A DNA stretch of 48,465 nucleotides from Chlamydiota bacterium (GCA_021772435.1 JAJFLZ010000039.1:1-48465), one strand, 5' to 3'; counted from the stretch's first letter, positions 24,910 to 35,824 are shown. Notes: generated by a model not told the origin, from the letters alone. Translations and numbers: made by a program.

Positions 24910-27900
24910 ATCAGCTTTAACTGATCATCCAGCAACTGTCATCGACAGTGTCTGGACAGCTGCCAAAGCCTATATTTTAGCTAGCGCCCCTCAGTCCAAC
25001 CTTTTAATTATCTCATCCGATAGCCAACTCATCGACGACCTATCATTTTTTACAGACAAGCAAATATTCGACTTTCCAGCTTGGGAGACGCTACCGCATG
25101 AAGACATAGCTCCAAGTAAAGACATCGTTGGAAAACGACTCGAAATTTTAAGCCATCTAGAGCAGCACAAAAGCAAAATCGTTTTCACCACGCTGCAGGG
25201 CGCTTTGCAAGAGGTGCCAGCCAAGGTCGACACAACCACCTGGAAACAAAGTCAAGAGCTCACGTTCGAAACCGTTCCAGAGCTCCTTTCAAGCTTAGGA
25301 TATGAGCGCGCAGCTATCGTTTCTGACAAAGGGCAATTTGCTGTGCGTGGCGGCATCATCGATATCTTCCCCTTAAATGCCAGCTGTCCCTATCGCCTCG
25401 AATTTTTCGGCGACACACTCGACGAAATCCGCACCTTTGATTCAGCATCTCAAAAATCGACTGGCAAAACAGACCGCATCTCGCTCACGCCTGCTGTTGA
25501 ACAAAAAACTACAGCCCACCTACTCGACTATCTGCCAAAAGACACTCTTGTTGTTTTTGATGACCTAGCAAATATAGAGGATCACCTCGTCATGCTCGGT
25601 CTTTCTATCGAACCTCTACTTGATCATCCCAAAAAACTCTACTTCTCACCCCACTCGCTAGAAGAGCTCTCTCCTGTCAAAAACGGCACCTTTGAAGTCT
25701 TTTCCAAAAAGCTGAAAGCCCACCGTCTGCATCACCCCATGACACAGATCGATCAACCCATCATCAACTTGCAAGACATGCCAGCATCCACCTCCATCCG
25801 CTTCATCACCGCTAACGCCTCTGAAAAGCGCGCATTAGAAAGTCAACTGCCACCGCTAAAAGCCAAAACAACATTTGAAACAGGTTACCTAAGCTCTGGC
25901 ATCGTCTTTCCAGATCACATCATCTACCCCTACACCGAAATCTCTCATCGCCCCAAAGTTAGACGCACCGCGTGGCGCACCAGCTACCACACGCCGCCAT
26001 CTGAATTCCACGAACTTAGCATCGGCGATCTCGTCGTTCATTTTCACAATGGCGTCGGTAAATACCTCGGCATCGAATCGCAAAAAGACCACACCGGCGA
26101 AAAAACCGAATTCATGACCATTGAATACTCTGGCAACAGCAAGCTCTTTGTGCCCCTATCGCAAGCGCATCTTGTCAGTCGCTACATCGGAGCGCGTGAA
26201 GAGCATCCATCACTAGACACAATCGGCGGCAAAAAATGGCACACAGCCAAAGTCAAAGCCCAGCAAGCGATCATCGGATACGCAAGAGAGCTCCTAGAAG
26301 TCCAAGCGCAGCGCGAACTTCACGGCAGCAGGCCCTACGGCCCCGATAGCGAAGACATGCAGCTCTTCGAATCCATTTTTCCCTTTACACCCACCGAAGA
26401 CCAGCTGCTAGCAACAAAAGCCATCAAAGACGACATGCTAAGCGAAAAAGCCATGGACCGCCTTGTCTGCGGCGATGTAGGCTACGGCAAAACAGAAGTT
26501 GCCATGCGAGCAGCTGTCAAAACCGTGCTCGATGGCAACAAACAAGTTGCCGTCTTAGTTCCCACAACAGTCCTTGCCATGCAGCACTTTGAAACCTTTC
26601 GTGATAGATGCGCAGAATTCCCCATCCGCGTAGGCGTCCTCTCTCGCTTTGTCTCCCAAAAAGAGATCAAAAAAACACTACAAGACCTAGAAACCGGTGC
26701 CATCGACATCGTCATCGGCACCCACCGTATCATCTCCAAAGACATCCAATTTAAAAACCTCGGGCTTGTCATCGTCGACGAAGAGCAACGTTTTGGCGTG
26801 CGAGCAAAAGAACACCTCAAAAAAATCAAGCAAGGCATCAACTGCTTAACTATGACAGCAACGCCCATCCCGCGCACGCTCTACATGTCACTCTCTGGCG
26901 CGCGCGATCTCTCCACTATCAACACGCCGCCACTCGATCGCCTACCCATTAAAACCATCATCGCCGAGCGCGATAACGACACCATCAAAAACGCCCTACG
27001 CCGCGAACTTGCCCGTGGCGGTCAAGCCTTTTTCATCCACAACCGCGTCGAATCCATCTTCAAAATCGCAAGCCAGCTGCAAAAACTCGTGCCTGCTGCC
27101 AAAATCATCGTAGCCCACGGCCAAATGTCATCAGACGAAATCGACACAGCCTTCCACCGCTTCAAAAAAGGCGATGCTGACATCTTAGTTGCAACCACCC
27201 TTGTCGAAAACGGCATCGACATCCCTAACGCCAACACCATCCTTATCGACAAAGCCCACACCTTTGGCCTCTCCGACCTCTACCAACTGCGCGGCAGGGT
27301 TGGCCGTTGGAACAAAGCCTCCTACGCCTACTTCCTCGTCCCTGAAAAACGCACACTACCTGAACACGCACAAAAACGGCTCCAGGCCCTTGTCGAATCC
27401 TCCTCCTTTGGCGGCGGACTAAAACTTGCCATGCGCGACTTAGAAATCCGCGGCAGCGGTGACATTCTAGGTACCCAGCAATCAGGCCATCTATCGCAAA
27501 TCGGCTTCCATCTCTACTGCAAGCTTCTAAAACGTGCCATGCACGCGCTCAAAACCAAAAAACAAGCAAGCTTCATCGAAACCAAACTCGAATTCCCTCT
27601 CTCTGCAAACCTTCCAGCCTCCTACATTCCCGAAACCTCCATTCGCTTAGAGATCTATCACCGCCTGGGCGATGCCACCACTCTTGATGACATCGACGCC
27701 ATCAGTTTTGAGCTCACCGACCGCTTTGGCATTGCGCCCCCACCCGTCCTTTGGCTCATCACCCTCACCCGCATCCGTCTCAAAGCGCAAAGCTTGCACT
27801 ACACACTGCTCAAATTCACAAACACAACCCTCACCACCGATCTTTCTAGAGGCAAAAAAACCACACGCCAAGTCCACAAACTCCCTCCGCTTAAATCCCC

Positions 27901-27949
27901 CGCAGCCCTAGAGACCCACCTCGACAAAACTCTATTTCTATCAAGATAA
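24881..27949 (+). CDS. mfd: Transcription-repair coupling factor
   Basis: About 1022 residues; removes stalled RNA polymerase and recruits UvrA. Visible parts in order: UvrB-like N-terminal region ([25 protein letters not shown]), the RNA-polymerase-interaction domain ([20 protein letters not shown]), translocase motifs Walker [38 protein letters not shown], then [15 protein letters not shown] and the C-terminal UvrA-inhibitory domain. The frame is open upstream inside alaS, but ATG 24881 (MPSVKSWHL) gives a normal N-terminus and a short overlap. It is slightly shorter than E. coli Mfd. Confidence 0.97.
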   Translation: MPSVKSWHLKSALTDHPATVIDSVWTAAKAYILASAPQSNLLIISSDSQLIDDLSFFTDKQIFDFPAWETLPHEDIAPSKDIVGKRLEILSHLEQHKSKIVFTTLQGALQEVPAKVDTTTWKQSQELTFETVPELLSSLGYERAAIVSDKGQFAVRGGIIDIFPLNASCPYRLEFFGDTLDEIRTFDSASQKSTGKTDRISLTPAVEQKTTAHLLDYLPKDTLVVFDDLANIEDHLVMLGLSIEPLLDHPKKLYFSPHSLEELSPVKNGTFEVFSKKLKAHRLHHPMTQIDQPIINLQDMPASTSIRFITANASEKRALESQLPPLKAKTTFETGYLSSGIVFPDHIIYPYTEISHRPKVRRTAWRTSYHTPPSEFHELSIGDLVVHFHNGVGKYLGIESQKDHTGEKTEFMTIEYSGNSKLFVPLSQAHLVSRYIGAREEHPSLDTIGGKKWHTAKVKAQQAIIGYARELLEVQAQRELHGSRPYGPDSEDMQLFESIFPFTPTEDQLLATKAIKDDMLSEKAMDRLVCGDVGYGKTEVAMRAAVKTVLDGNKQVAVLVPTTVLAMQHFETFRDRCAEFPIRVGVLSRFVSQKEIKKTLQDLETGAIDIVIGTHRIISKDIQFKNLGLVIVDEEQRFGVRAKEHLKKIKQGINCLTMTATPIPRTLYMSLSGARDLSTINTPPLDRLPIKTIIAERDNDTIKNALRRELARGGQAFFIHNRVESIFKIASQLQKLVPAAKIIVAHGQMSSDEIDTAFHRFKKGDADILVATTLVENGIDIPNANTILIDKAHTFGLSDLYQLRGRVGRWNKASYAYFLVPEKRTLPEHAQKRLQALVESSSFGGGLKLAMRDLEIRGSGDILGTQQSGHLSQIGFHLYCKLLKRAMHALKTKKQASFIETKLEFPLSANLPASYIPETSIRLEIYHRLGDATTLDDIDAISFELTDRFGIAPPPVLWLITLTRIRLKAQSLHYTLLKFTNTTLTTDLSRGKKTTRQVHKLPPLKSPAALETHLDKTLFLSR

Positions 27950-27957
27950 TTTTTCTC

Positions 27958-27986
27958 TTGGCCAAAAACATACAATCAGCTAGATT
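27958..27986 (+). promoter_or_regulatory. Candidate promoter for the 1038-residue orphan gene
   Basis: TTGGCC (27958-27963), 17-base spacer, TAGATT (27981-27986). The predicted start would leave almost no leader before ATG 27996, and no Shine-Dalgarno site is seen there, so this would be a near-leaderless transcript. Weak to moderate match. Confidence 0.3.
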
Positions 27987-27995
27987 CCTCACCTT

Positions 27996-30900
27996 ATGGC
28001 ATCAACCTCATTGAAACCAATTAACGGAACTATTCCCATTAGTGGACTAACTAAATTTGAATACCGCCGTCTGATAAAAGTTGAAACAATAGTAAATCAA
28101 ATATTAAAATTCTCACCATCTACAACTCAACAACTTAGTGTCTATTCTTTCCCCTCTCTATTTGAGCTAAAAAGTGCTACTGACCAGGCCCAACATAAAA
28201 CGATTCAGCACGCTCTACATCACCTAAAGGCCATGGAAAGCCCTAGAGAAAACTCTCATATCCAGCTTATCTGTTACAAGTGGCTAACCTTTTTGCAAAA
28301 CAACGTATACAACAGCCTAGCAGAAGAAAAGTTAGAGATCATAACTGAACTAGAGCAGCATAAAAAAAAGCTCACAACCATGCCACCCAGTGGATACAAA
28401 CCTATTCTTAAGCCAGACAAGAAAAAAACCTTCAAGCTTACAAAAGATCTGCAAGCTCTAGCTGGGTTATACAAAAAAACTCCCAGCCTTTGCAATCAAT
28501 GCGTTCTGTGGGCAAGCCTACAGCCCGTTTTGAAGAAAAAGTTCACCTTGCGCCTAGAATCAAAGAGCAAGCACCTTGGCGACTTCCAAAGAGAGCAAAA
28601 AGAATTCAGTTTTTTTGTCATGTACGAAGTCCTATATTTTACGCGCGATATGATGATCGATACACCTGAATTTGTTCAAGAGCAAGCTTGTGCAGCTACG
28701 CATCTTATAAAATGCTTTCATGATCTCACTCAAAACCTTTCTGAAGAAAAGTTAAACGCTTTTGTTAACGCTTGGTGGGTATTTGCAATCCTTGAGGTAG
28801 ACTATCCTCCACTTACAGCTAAAATCTCAAAAACCTATCCATCATTAAAGCTAGATGCTCCAGAGCAATTGAGCCCGCCAACCTTAGAAACATATGCAAA
28901 AGAGCTCGGTTTGATAGCGCTTGAGGTCGACGACTACCTTTTAGGCCGTTGTCAATTCACCTTAGATGCCCATATGCGCTGTGTAACCAGTTTTTTTCAG
29001 CTGTGTTTAAAATACCTTGAAATGCGTCACCCAGACATTCAGCTTACCAATACACCTATTCAAGACACCCTAATCATCAGCTACTTCTTTTGCTACAACT
29101 CATCAAAAAATATCACACAGGACAGCGTATTTTCATCACTTGCAAAAGTTTCTTCAACTCAAATGAAAACCTTTGCAGCCTACCTTGAAAAAAGCATCCT
29201 ACAAATGCAAACCGTCCCCATAAACTCACTCCAAGAAATACTCGATCAATCTATTTTAGAATACTTGCAAGCATTTTTTCACGCCGTAGACGCTCTTGAA
29301 GATTTTAATCACAAAGACCTCAGTGAAAAATATAAGACACTTGTATCTAATGCTCTGCAATCCATGCATCAAAGCCGGCTTGCCAAACTAAATCCAAATG
29401 ATAACAAAGCATTATCACAAGTGCTACGCGCCACATTCGAACTCGTTGAAATAGAATCTGACGATCCATTTGTTTCAAAAATGGGAGAAGTCTTTACAAA
29501 AGATATTACACCTTTTCTAGCAAGGACTGGTCCCTATGCCAACATGGACAAATGCATTGCCGATGATGCACAAAAAGAAGTAGCAAAAATCCACTCAAAA
29601 GCCGCCCACACTATCACTCGTGAGGACCTAAGAAGCTTAGCGCTGCTCTGGATCGAAGGGACGCGTGTTTGCATCCTCAGGTCTCAATTTCAACCAAAAG
29701 AAGGGCTCAGCTATCAAATCATGAAGCAACTTCACTTGCAAAAACGCATTTGTATGCCAGAAATTTCAGAAAACAACATCCCTTCTGCCTTAATTGAAGG
29801 ATGTCCTTACGTGCTTTTATTCTCTCAGGTTACAAACGACGATCATCACATTCCAACAGATACACCTTTTTTAATTCTGATAGAAAAAGCCCTGCTGCAA
29901 CTTTTTGGTAACAAACCCTTTACTACCACACATCCATGGGTAGTCGATCTCACTAAGCAATTTCCCTTTAACTTTGCAGGAGCTGCAAAAGAATTCAAAG
30001 AAGATTTAGTTCCAATGATAAAAAAGCTAAAAGAGACGCTTGAAGAACTAAAACATAAGCCCTTAAATGCAAATGATGAATCTGAAATCTACCAACTACT
30101 GGGGGCGCTCAACGAACAATGGCTCTTTAACCTCAGAGCAAAAATACAATCACTTCCAGAAGACAACGAAACACTTGCAGCATACAAAAAAGCAAACGAA
30201 ATTGCAGACGATGTAGATCTAGAAATCCTTAGCAGCGCTAAAGTGGGCGCGTTGCAGCATCTAAACTCTCTTATATCCATACACCAAAACTTTTGCAGGA
30301 CAACCGTTTTTTCCAAGATAGATCCACCTGAAGACACATTCAAAGATAAAGATCTGCTAAAGCAATTTGTTAAGCGAGTAGAAAAAGATCCAAAACCCTA
30401 CCTCAAATATCTCATTCCAAAACTCAAAGATCTCTGCGATTCTCTACTTGGAAAAACGCGCCTTGTCACTTTTCTTCCTCAAATGCAGGCAACATGCAGC
30501 GCCTGCACAAACTTCAATGCAGATCTATTTTTGCAAGCATACGAGAGGCTTTATACAAAAGACCATAACGAGGCGGCCTATCTCATTGACTCTTTTGAAA
30601 AACTCATAGCGATCTTGGCACAAAATGAAGCATTAGGTGATGCGCCGAGACACTTTCTAGAAGCCTACCAGCGATTTGCTATGGCTACACACAAATCCAT
30701 CATCCCCAACTTGCTTCGCCTAGAAATGCCTATCTCAAAAGCTCCTGACATCGACTTCTTCGAAGATTGTATAAAGCTCTGTCCAGAGGCTGATCTGCAA
30801 ACACACGCTCACTTCAACGCAAAAGAGATGCTCGAAGCATCTCAAAACGACGTACCTGAAGACATAGAACTACATAGAAAAGCATTTATCCAGTCTGTCC

Positions 30901-31112
30901 ATAAACTTTTCCAAGCCGGCTCTGATGACAAAAAAGCTCTCTTAACCATGCAGCTGGAATGGTTTAATCTAGCTCCAATTTGGATTACAAAATCCATGGA
31001 TCCGTCACAAGCAAGCATTCGCATTGTTAAAAAGCTCAAAGAAGCCAGGAAGCGTCTGCGAGCGCAAATCAAAGAACTCGAATCGCCACCTGAAACAAAA
31101 TCTTCAGACTAA
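27996..31112 (+). CDS. Large alpha-helical protein of unknown function
   Basis: 1038-residue protein that I do not recognise. It is rich in Lys, Glu, Leu and Gln, predicted mostly helical, without a signal peptide or membrane span. Runs such as LVPMIKKLKETLEELKHKPLN and KKLKEARKRLRAQIKELES suggest coiled coils, the latter at the very C-terminus (about 1005-1030). There is no visible catalytic motif. Base composition is more AT-rich than mfd upstream. It ends nine bases before the reading frame of the GDP-fucose gene. Size, solubility and lack of homology fit a lineage-specific or effector-like protein, but that is a guess. Confidence 0.75.
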   Translation: MASTSLKPINGTIPISGLTKFEYRRLIKVETIVNQILKFSPSTTQQLSVYSFPSLFELKSATDQAQHKTIQHALHHLKAMESPRENSHIQLICYKWLTFLQNNVYNSLAEEKLEIITELEQHKKKLTTMPPSGYKPILKPDKKKTFKLTKDLQALAGLYKKTPSLCNQCVLWASLQPVLKKKFTLRLESKSKHLGDFQREQKEFSFFVMYEVLYFTRDMMIDTPEFVQEQACAATHLIKCFHDLTQNLSEEKLNAFVNAWWVFAILEVDYPPLTAKISKTYPSLKLDAPEQLSPPTLETYAKELGLIALEVDDYLLGRCQFTLDAHMRCVTSFFQLCLKYLEMRHPDIQLTNTPIQDTLIISYFFCYNSSKNITQDSVFSSLAKVSSTQMKTFAAYLEKSILQMQTVPINSLQEILDQSILEYLQAFFHAVDALEDFNHKDLSEKYKTLVSNALQSMHQSRLAKLNPNDNKALSQVLRATFELVEIESDDPFVSKMGEVFTKDITPFLARTGPYANMDKCIADDAQKEVAKIHSKAAHTITREDLRSLALLWIEGTRVCILRSQFQPKEGLSYQIMKQLHLQKRICMPEISENNIPSALIEGCPYVLLFSQVTNDDHHIPTDTPFLILIEKALLQLFGNKPFTTTHPWVVDLTKQFPFNFAGAAKEFKEDLVPMIKKLKETLEELKHKPLNANDESEIYQLLGALNEQWLFNLRAKIQSLPEDNETLAAYKKANEIADDVDLEILSSAKVGALQHLNSLISIHQNFCRTTVFSKIDPPEDTFKDKDLLKQFVKRVEKDPKPYLKYLIPKLKDLCDSLLGKTRLVTFLPQMQATCSACTNFNADLFLQAYERLYTKDHNEAAYLIDSFEKLIAILAQNEALGDAPRHFLEAYQRFAMATHKSIIPNLLRLEMPISKAPDIDFFEDCIKLCPEADLQTHAHFNAKEMLEASQNDVPEDIELHRKAFIQSVHKLFQAGSDDKKALLTMQLEWFNLAPIWITKSMDPSQASIRIVKKLKEARKRLRAQIKELESPPETKSSD

Positions 31113-31175
31113 AACTCTGGCTTGCAAAAAAAGTACCACTCCTTAAAGATAGAAAGTTCTTTTGGAGGTGCGTCT

Positions 31176-32165
31176 ATGAGAGCTTTTCTCTTTTGTTTAA
31201 TTTTGACCATTTCGGCTTTTGCAATGGAGCAAGATGCCAAAATTTATGTCGCTGGTCACAGAGGGATGGTAGGCTCTGCCATCGTACGTAAACTGCACGC
31301 TGACGGCTACCACAACATCATCACGCGAACGTCCAAACAACTAGACTTGCGTAACCAAAGAGCCGTCTTACAATTTTTTGAAGAAGAAAAACCAGACTAC
31401 GTCTTTTTAGCAGCTGCCAAAGTCGGCGGCATTTGGGCAAACAACATCTATCCAGCAGAATTTATTCGCGACAACCTCGCCATCGAGCTCAATGTCATCG
31501 ACGCAGCTTATCGCGCAAAAGTGACAAAACTGCTTTTCCTCGGATCCTCATGCATCTATCCGCGCATGTGCCTACAACCGATGAAAGAAGAGCACCTTCT
31601 AACCGGCCCTCTAGAACCCACAAACGAATGGTACGCCTTAGCAAAAATCTGCGGCATCAAACTTTGCAAAGCCTACAATCGCCAATATGGCACCCACTTC
31701 ATCTCATGCATGCCAACCAACCTGTACGGCCCTGGTGACAACTACAACCTCCAAAACAGCCATGTGTTGCCAGCGCTCATTCGCAAATTCGACGATGCCA
31801 AAAACCAAAACCTGCCAAGTGTTGAAATGTGGGGCACAGGGGAGGTTAAACGTGAATTTCTACACGTCGATGACCTAGCTGACGCTTGTCTTTTTCTCAT
31901 GAACAACTATGACGGCAACGAGCACGTCAATATCGGCTGGGGCAAAGACATCTCCATTGGGGACCTTGCCAAGATGGTCCAAAACGCCATCGACTTCGAC
32001 GGCAAAATCACGCGCAACCTATCCAAGCCAGATGGCACACCCAGAAAGCTACTCGACACAAGCCTGATCAACTCTCTTGGCTGGCATCCCAAAATCTCCC
32101 TCAAAGAGGGCCTAAAACAAACAATCCAAACCTACCGTAGCCAAAAGGAAAACGTACGCCGATGA
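31176..32165 (+). CDS. fcl: GDP-L-fucose synthase with N-terminal signal peptide
   Basis: 329-residue short-chain dehydrogenase/epimerase that makes GDP-L-fucose from GDP-4-keto-6-deoxymannose with NADPH. Motifs: [15 protein letters not shown] (cofactor loop), LGSSCIYPR, catalytic [13 protein letters not shown] (Y-x3-K), [13 protein letters not shown] and [12 protein letters not shown]. The ATG at 31176 is set by a strong GGAGGTG at 31164-31170 and begins [16 protein letters not shown] followed by MEQD, which reads as a Sec signal peptide cut after AFA. Normal Fcl starts at about KIYVAGHRG, so the extension is extra. ATGA overlap with gmd makes a two-gene operon. Confidence 0.93.
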   Translation: MRAFLFCLILTISAFAMEQDAKIYVAGHRGMVGSAIVRKLHADGYHNIITRTSKQLDLRNQRAVLQFFEEEKPDYVFLAAAKVGGIWANNIYPAEFIRDNLAIELNVIDAAYRAKVTKLLFLGSSCIYPRMCLQPMKEEHLLTGPLEPTNEWYALAKICGIKLCKAYNRQYGTHFISCMPTNLYGPGDNYNLQNSHVLPALIRKFDDAKNQNLPSVEMWGTGEVKREFLHVDDLADACLFLMNNYDGNEHVNIGWGKDISIGDLAKMVQNAIDFDGKITRNLSKPDGTPRKLLDTSLINSLGWHPKISLKEGLKQTIQTYRSQKENVRR

Positions 32166-33250
32166 AAACACTACTGCTTCTTCTAATAACCACATCCCTT
32201 ATTGCCGCTACACCTAAAAAAGCGCTTATCTTTGGCATCACAGGACAAGATGGCGCCTATCTATCTGAATTCCTGCTCAAAAAAGGCTACATCGTCCATG
32301 GCGCAAAACGCAGATCCTCATCACTCAATACAGACCGCATCGATCACCTCTACCAAGATCCACACATTCCGGGCACACGTTTCTTCTTGCACTACGGCGA
32401 TCTCTCCGACTCAACTAGCATCTCAAACCTCATCTCCACCATCGATCCCGACGAAATCTACAACCTAGCAGCGCAAAGCGACGTACGCACATCCTTTGAC
32501 CTTCCCGAGTATACAGGCGATGTCACAGGCCTTGGAACGCTGCGTATCTTAGAGGCCATCCGCCAACTCGATAAAACCAAAAAAGTGCGCTTCTACCAGG
32601 CATCCACATCCGAGCTCTTTGGCCTCGTGCAAGAAATCCCTCAAACCGAAAAAACGCCCTTCTACCCTCGCAGTCCTTACGCTGTTGCCAAACTCTACGC
32701 CCACTGGATCACCATCAACTACCGCGAAGCCTACGGCATGTACGCCTGCTGCGGCATCCTCTTCAACCACGAATCACCCCGCCGCGGCGAAACCTTTGTC
32801 ACACGCAAAATCACACGCGCTGTTGCCCGCATTACCACTGGCAAGCAAGACACCCTATACCTTGGCAACCTAGACTCCATGCGCGACTGGGGCTTTGCTG
32901 GTGACTACGTCGAGGCGATGTGGAGCATGCTTCAGCAAGACAAGCCCGAAGACTTTGTCATCGCCTCTGGTGAAAACCATTCTGTACGTGAATTTACCCA
33001 GCTCGCCTTCAAAGAGGCAGGCATAGACATCGTCTGGCAAGGCCAAGGATTAGATGAGGTTGGCATTGACTCAGCAACCGGCCGCACGCTTATCAAAATC
33101 GATCCCCGTTACTTCCGTCCCGCCGAAGTTGACTTTCTCCTCGGATCCGCCCAAAAAGCCGCTGACAAACTCGGCTGGAGGCTCAAAAAGACCTTCCCAG
33201 ACCTCGTTAAGCTCATGGTCGCCTCCGACCTCAAAAAAGCAAACCGCTAA
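32162..33250 (+). CDS. gmd: GDP-mannose 4,6-dehydratase with N-terminal signal peptide
   Basis: 362-residue NADP-dependent dehydratase converting GDP-mannose to GDP-4-keto-6-deoxymannose, the step before Fcl. Motifs: [54 protein letters not shown], catalytic [10 protein letters not shown], and [18 protein letters not shown]. Normal Gmd begins near KKALIFG; here [16 protein letters not shown] precedes it, a hydrophobic stretch with a plausible signal-peptidase site (after IAA), and no other in-frame start lies between. Both enzymes of the operon therefore look exported, which is unexpected for sugar-nucleotide synthesis. It overlaps a convergent gene by four bases. Confidence 0.94.
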   Translation: MKTLLLLLITTSLIAATPKKALIFGITGQDGAYLSEFLLKKGYIVHGAKRRSSSLNTDRIDHLYQDPHIPGTRFFLHYGDLSDSTSISNLISTIDPDEIYNLAAQSDVRTSFDLPEYTGDVTGLGTLRILEAIRQLDKTKKVRFYQASTSELFGLVQEIPQTEKTPFYPRSPYAVAKLYAHWITINYREAYGMYACCGILFNHESPRRGETFVTRKITRAVARITTGKQDTLYLGNLDSMRDWGFAGDYVEAMWSMLQQDKPEDFVIASGENHSVREFTQLAFKEAGIDIVWQGQGLDEVGIDSATGRTLIKIDPRYFRPAEVDFLLGSAQKAADKLGWRLKKTFPDLVKLMVASDLKKANR

Positions 33251-33780
33251 CAAATCACAAAGCGAGTGCTTAGCTTTGCCTCAATCTCATCCTTCATTTC
33301 CCCCTCAGCCTCATTATATGTTCCCTCAACAACTTCTCCACCTGGAGAGCTTAACAAATACGAAAAATTAGCTTTAACAATAGAGCCCAACGTATCAAAA
33401 AACCCAGACTCTGGCCTACTTGTATTCGCAATCCTTTTGGCCAGCTCAAAACAAGCTCTTTCCTTTGGAAGTGCATCAATCACCTTTTTTGCAACAATGT
33501 GCTCTTGCTCATCTGTCAAAGATCCCGAATGCAACGCCAAAAATGAAACACGTTTTGTCTTATTCAACGTTAAAAGACCCAGTCTATTCGACTCACCCTG
33601 ATCAGTTGCAAACCAAACGCTTAACAACCCTTCATCATCAGAACTTTCAAACTTTAACGGCTGAAAATCCTTGACCACTTCGGAATAAACATTTTCGCTA
33701 TAGCACGCAGTGAGATGAAACTGAGCATTATCGTCAATCTTTTCAAAGTCAGTGCCTAAAATATTAGATCCCGTCCACAT
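33247..33780 (-). CDS. Protein of unknown function
   Basis: 177-residue acidic soluble protein without a recognised domain. Strand-rich segments ([47 protein letters not shown]) are followed by a helical half ([32 protein letters not shown]). An in-frame TGA directly precedes the ATG and no ribosome site is evident, so it may be a 5'-truncated gene. It is convergent with gmd (four-base overlap). Preferred over the opposite-strand frames because its composition is protein-like throughout. Confidence 0.55.
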   Translation of the reverse strand: MWTGSNILGTDFEKIDDNAQFHLTACYSENVYSEVVKDFQPLKFESSDDEGLLSVWFATDQGESNRLGLLTLNKTKRVSFLALHSGSLTDEQEHIVAKKVIDALPKERACFELAKRIANTSRPESGFFDTLGSIVKANFSYLLSSPGGEVVEGTYNEAEGEMKDEIEAKLSTRFVIC

Positions 33781-33865
33781 TCAAATCGTTTCGCTTGAGT
33801 TATAAAAAGCTGAAACCCCCATCACAATCTCCTTACTTTAGAGTCTAGATAAGCAGTATATTAAA

Positions 33866-34029
33866 AACTGACCTTACGCACATATCTGAATTCATCTGCG
33901 GAGCTAGCAAACGCCAATCTACTGCATCACCCTCCTCGCTAAACTCCTTGGAGTTTAACTCGTCGGCTTCTTTGTATCTCGGCACCTTCGCTTACGCATC
34001 TAAATCCACCTCCGTGCGTAAGGTCAGTT
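33866..34029. repeat. TIR repeat, family 2, copy A
   Basis: 164-base element with perfect 16-base terminal inverted repeats: AACTGACCTTACGCAC at 33866-33881 and its complement at 34014-34029. A central hairpin AAACTCC-TT-GGAGTTT lies at 33941-33956. Copy B at 37172-37336 shares the interior (for example TTTGTATCTCGGCACCTT) in the same orientation but has different arm sequences. A possible five-base target duplication TAAAA flanks it. It supplies the last 29 codons of folA. Confidence 0.85.
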
Positions 34030-34475
34030 AAAAAATCTTCTCTTTGCAACAGCAGTATTTCATTCCACCCATTCACCTTCTCTAATGGAAAAAAGCGATC
34101 AGCTGGAAAAACACCCTTCACTCGCGTTAGATACACTTGATCGATCAAACCCTGGTCCAAAAACAACGTAAAAATATCCTGACCACCGATCACACACGCC
34201 TCCTTGCCCGGATACTGCCCCACCACATCAAGGCACGCTTCCATCCCATCTACCACATGCACCTGATCATCATTTAAGCCACGCCTCGAAAACACAATCG
34301 ATGTCCTTTCATGGCATAGCCTTTTCGGCATCGCATCATAGGTCTTGCGTCCCATAATCATCACCTTATCAGCAGTTATATCTCGGAAAAACTTAAGATC
34401 TTCAGGCAGATGCCACGGCAGCTTACCTCGGATGGCAATCCCACCCTTCTCATCACATGCTACGACTGCGTCCAA
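33939..34475 (-). CDS. folA: Dihydrofolate reductase with repeat-derived C-terminus
   Basis: 178-residue DHFR reducing dihydrofolate with NADPH. Motifs: DAVVACDEKGGIAI, GKLPWHLPEDLKFFRDIT (with the substrate-binding acidic residue), VMIMGRKTYDAMP, and CVIGGQDIFTLFL. The TTG at 34475 is chosen because it gives the normal N-terminus and follows AAGAG; the longer frame from 34544 lies inside the transporter gene. The usual last strand (…F-x-x-Y-x-R) is missing: after QREDFL the frame enters the family 2 repeat, which encodes about 29 foreign residues to the stop. Function may be reduced or tolerated. Third gene of the transporter operon. Confidence 0.88.
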   Translation of the reverse strand: MDAVVACDEKGGIAIRGKLPWHLPEDLKFFRDITADKVMIMGRKTYDAMPKRLCHERTSIVFSRRGLNDDQVHVVDGMEACLDVVGQYPGKEACVIGGQDIFTLFLDQGLIDQVYLTRVKGVFPADRFFPLEKVNGWNEILLLQREDFLTDLTHGGGFRCVSEGAEIQRSRRVKLQGV

Positions 34476-35824
34476 ACGCCACTCTTTTGAATGATAATCA
34501 ACGCGATCAAAACAGGGATAATCCAGCGCATGCCAAAGCGCCACAGCTCAAAGCCCACGCTGCCAGAGCGCTTCGTGTGAAACTGGTCACAAATGACAGA
34601 TTTCTTCAATACCCATCCCATAAACACCGCTGTGATAAGTCCCCCAACAGGAATCAGCCATGCGCCCACTAAGCCATTAATTGTACCCAAAAAATCATTG
34701 CCGTAAATCACATTCCAGCTCTTCATCACATCTGTTCTAGCTAAGGCGCTGGGAATACCGAACAAAAACGTGCCCATAGCAGTCAAAAGCACAGCTTTTT
34801 TACGCCTCCACCCCAAAAGCTCCATCAAATTCGTTGCGACCACCTCGAGAAACGGAATCGATGATGTGAGCGCTGTAAACACAAACAGAACAAAGAAAGT
34901 CGTTGAAATAATCAGAGAGCCAGGCAGCTGCGCAAACAAATAAGGCAGCGTCTTAAAAATCAAACCAGGGCCTTCTTGTGGGGAATACCCAAACGTAAAG
35001 ACCACTGTAAAAATCGTCATTGCAACCAAAATCGCCACGACAATCACAGCACTAGCCACAATCAGCGCAACGCGTGGGATGCTTTCCTTTTCCTTCATGT
35101 AGCTGCCGTAGCTAATCATAATACCCTGACCCAAGCTCAGCGTAAAAAATGCCAAACCCAAAGCTTGCAGCACACTACTAAAATCGAAATTGGCCCAGTT
35201 TGGTGCAAACACAAAATTTGCAGCTTCACCAAAACCGCTCAGGCGCATGCTATAAAAAAACAGCACCAGCAAAATCACAAGCAAAGCGCGCGTCATAATC
35301 TTAGCCCAGCGCTCGATACCCTTTCTTACACCTGCAAACACAATTCCCATCGTGATAGTGGTAAAAATAAAATGCCAAAAAATCGCAATATCACCGGAAG
35401 TCGAAAGCGTATCATACGCCTGGTTCACCTGCTCGGGCGTCATTCCTTCAAAACTATTGCTCAGCGACATCAAAATATAACTTAAGCCATAGCCTGCAAT
35501 CACGCTATAAAACGACATAATCAAAAACGAAGAGATAACACCAAACCAGCCGCCTACCTTCCAAAACGGACGATGCTCAGCAAGCTTTGTAAACGCGCCG
35601 ACAGCAGCCCTTTGCGAGCTCCTGCCCATGAGCAGCTCACCAATTAGCACTGGAATGCCAATCACCACCACACACGCCATATACGTAATCAAAAACAGGC
35701 AACCGCCATTTTCACCCACCGTATACGGGAAAAGCCACAAAACACCGAGACCAACAGCCGAGCCGACTGCTGCAAAAATAAACCCGAGCCTAGAACTCCA
35801 ATGCTCTCTAGACACTAAAACCAC
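34460..35824 (-). CDS. Neurotransmitter:sodium symporter family transporter (paralogue 2)
   Basis: 454-residue inner-membrane transporter of the NSS/SNF (LeuT) fold with about 11-12 helices. It opens REHWSSRLGFIFAAVGSAVGLG, and has GISKG-like VRKGIERWAKIMTRALL and FFTLSLGQGIMISYGSYM (TM6). The normally near-invariant TM1 motif GNxWRFPY reads GVLWLFPY: the sodium-site Asn is Val and the gate Arg is Leu. GTG at 35824 or 35815 starts it; the latter overlaps the upstream stop as TAGTG. The substrate is probably an amino acid but cannot be told. Tandem paralogue of the upstream gene. Confidence 0.92.
   Translation of the reverse strand: MVLVSREHWSSRLGFIFAAVGSAVGLGVLWLFPYTVGENGGCLFLITYMACVVVIGIPVLIGELLMGRSSQRAAVGAFTKLAEHRPFWKVGGWFGVISSFLIMSFYSVIAGYGLSYILMSLSNSFEGMTPEQVNQAYDTLSTSGDIAIFWHFIFTTITMGIVFAGVRKGIERWAKIMTRALLVILLVLFFYSMRLSGFGEAANFVFAPNWANFDFSSVLQALGLAFFTLSLGQGIMISYGSYMKEKESIPRVALIVASAVIVVAILVAMTIFTVVFTFGYSPQEGPGLIFKTLPYLFAQLPGSLIISTTFFVLFVFTALTSSIPFLEVVATNLMELLGWRRKKAVLLTAMGTFLFGIPSALARTDVMKSWNVIYGNDFLGTINGLVGAWLIPVGGLITAVFMGWVLKKSVICDQFHTKRSGSVGFELWRFGMRWIIPVLIALIIIQKSGVWTQS

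Noticed and set aside
33266..33601. 111-codon plus-strand frame opposite the 177-residue protein
   Set aside because: The minus-strand frame is longer and more protein-like; the plus frame follows the gmd stop without a ribosome site.
34476..34544. N-terminal extension of folA
   Set aside because: It lies inside the transporter gene; TTG 34475 gives the usual DHFR N-terminus with AAGAG upstream.
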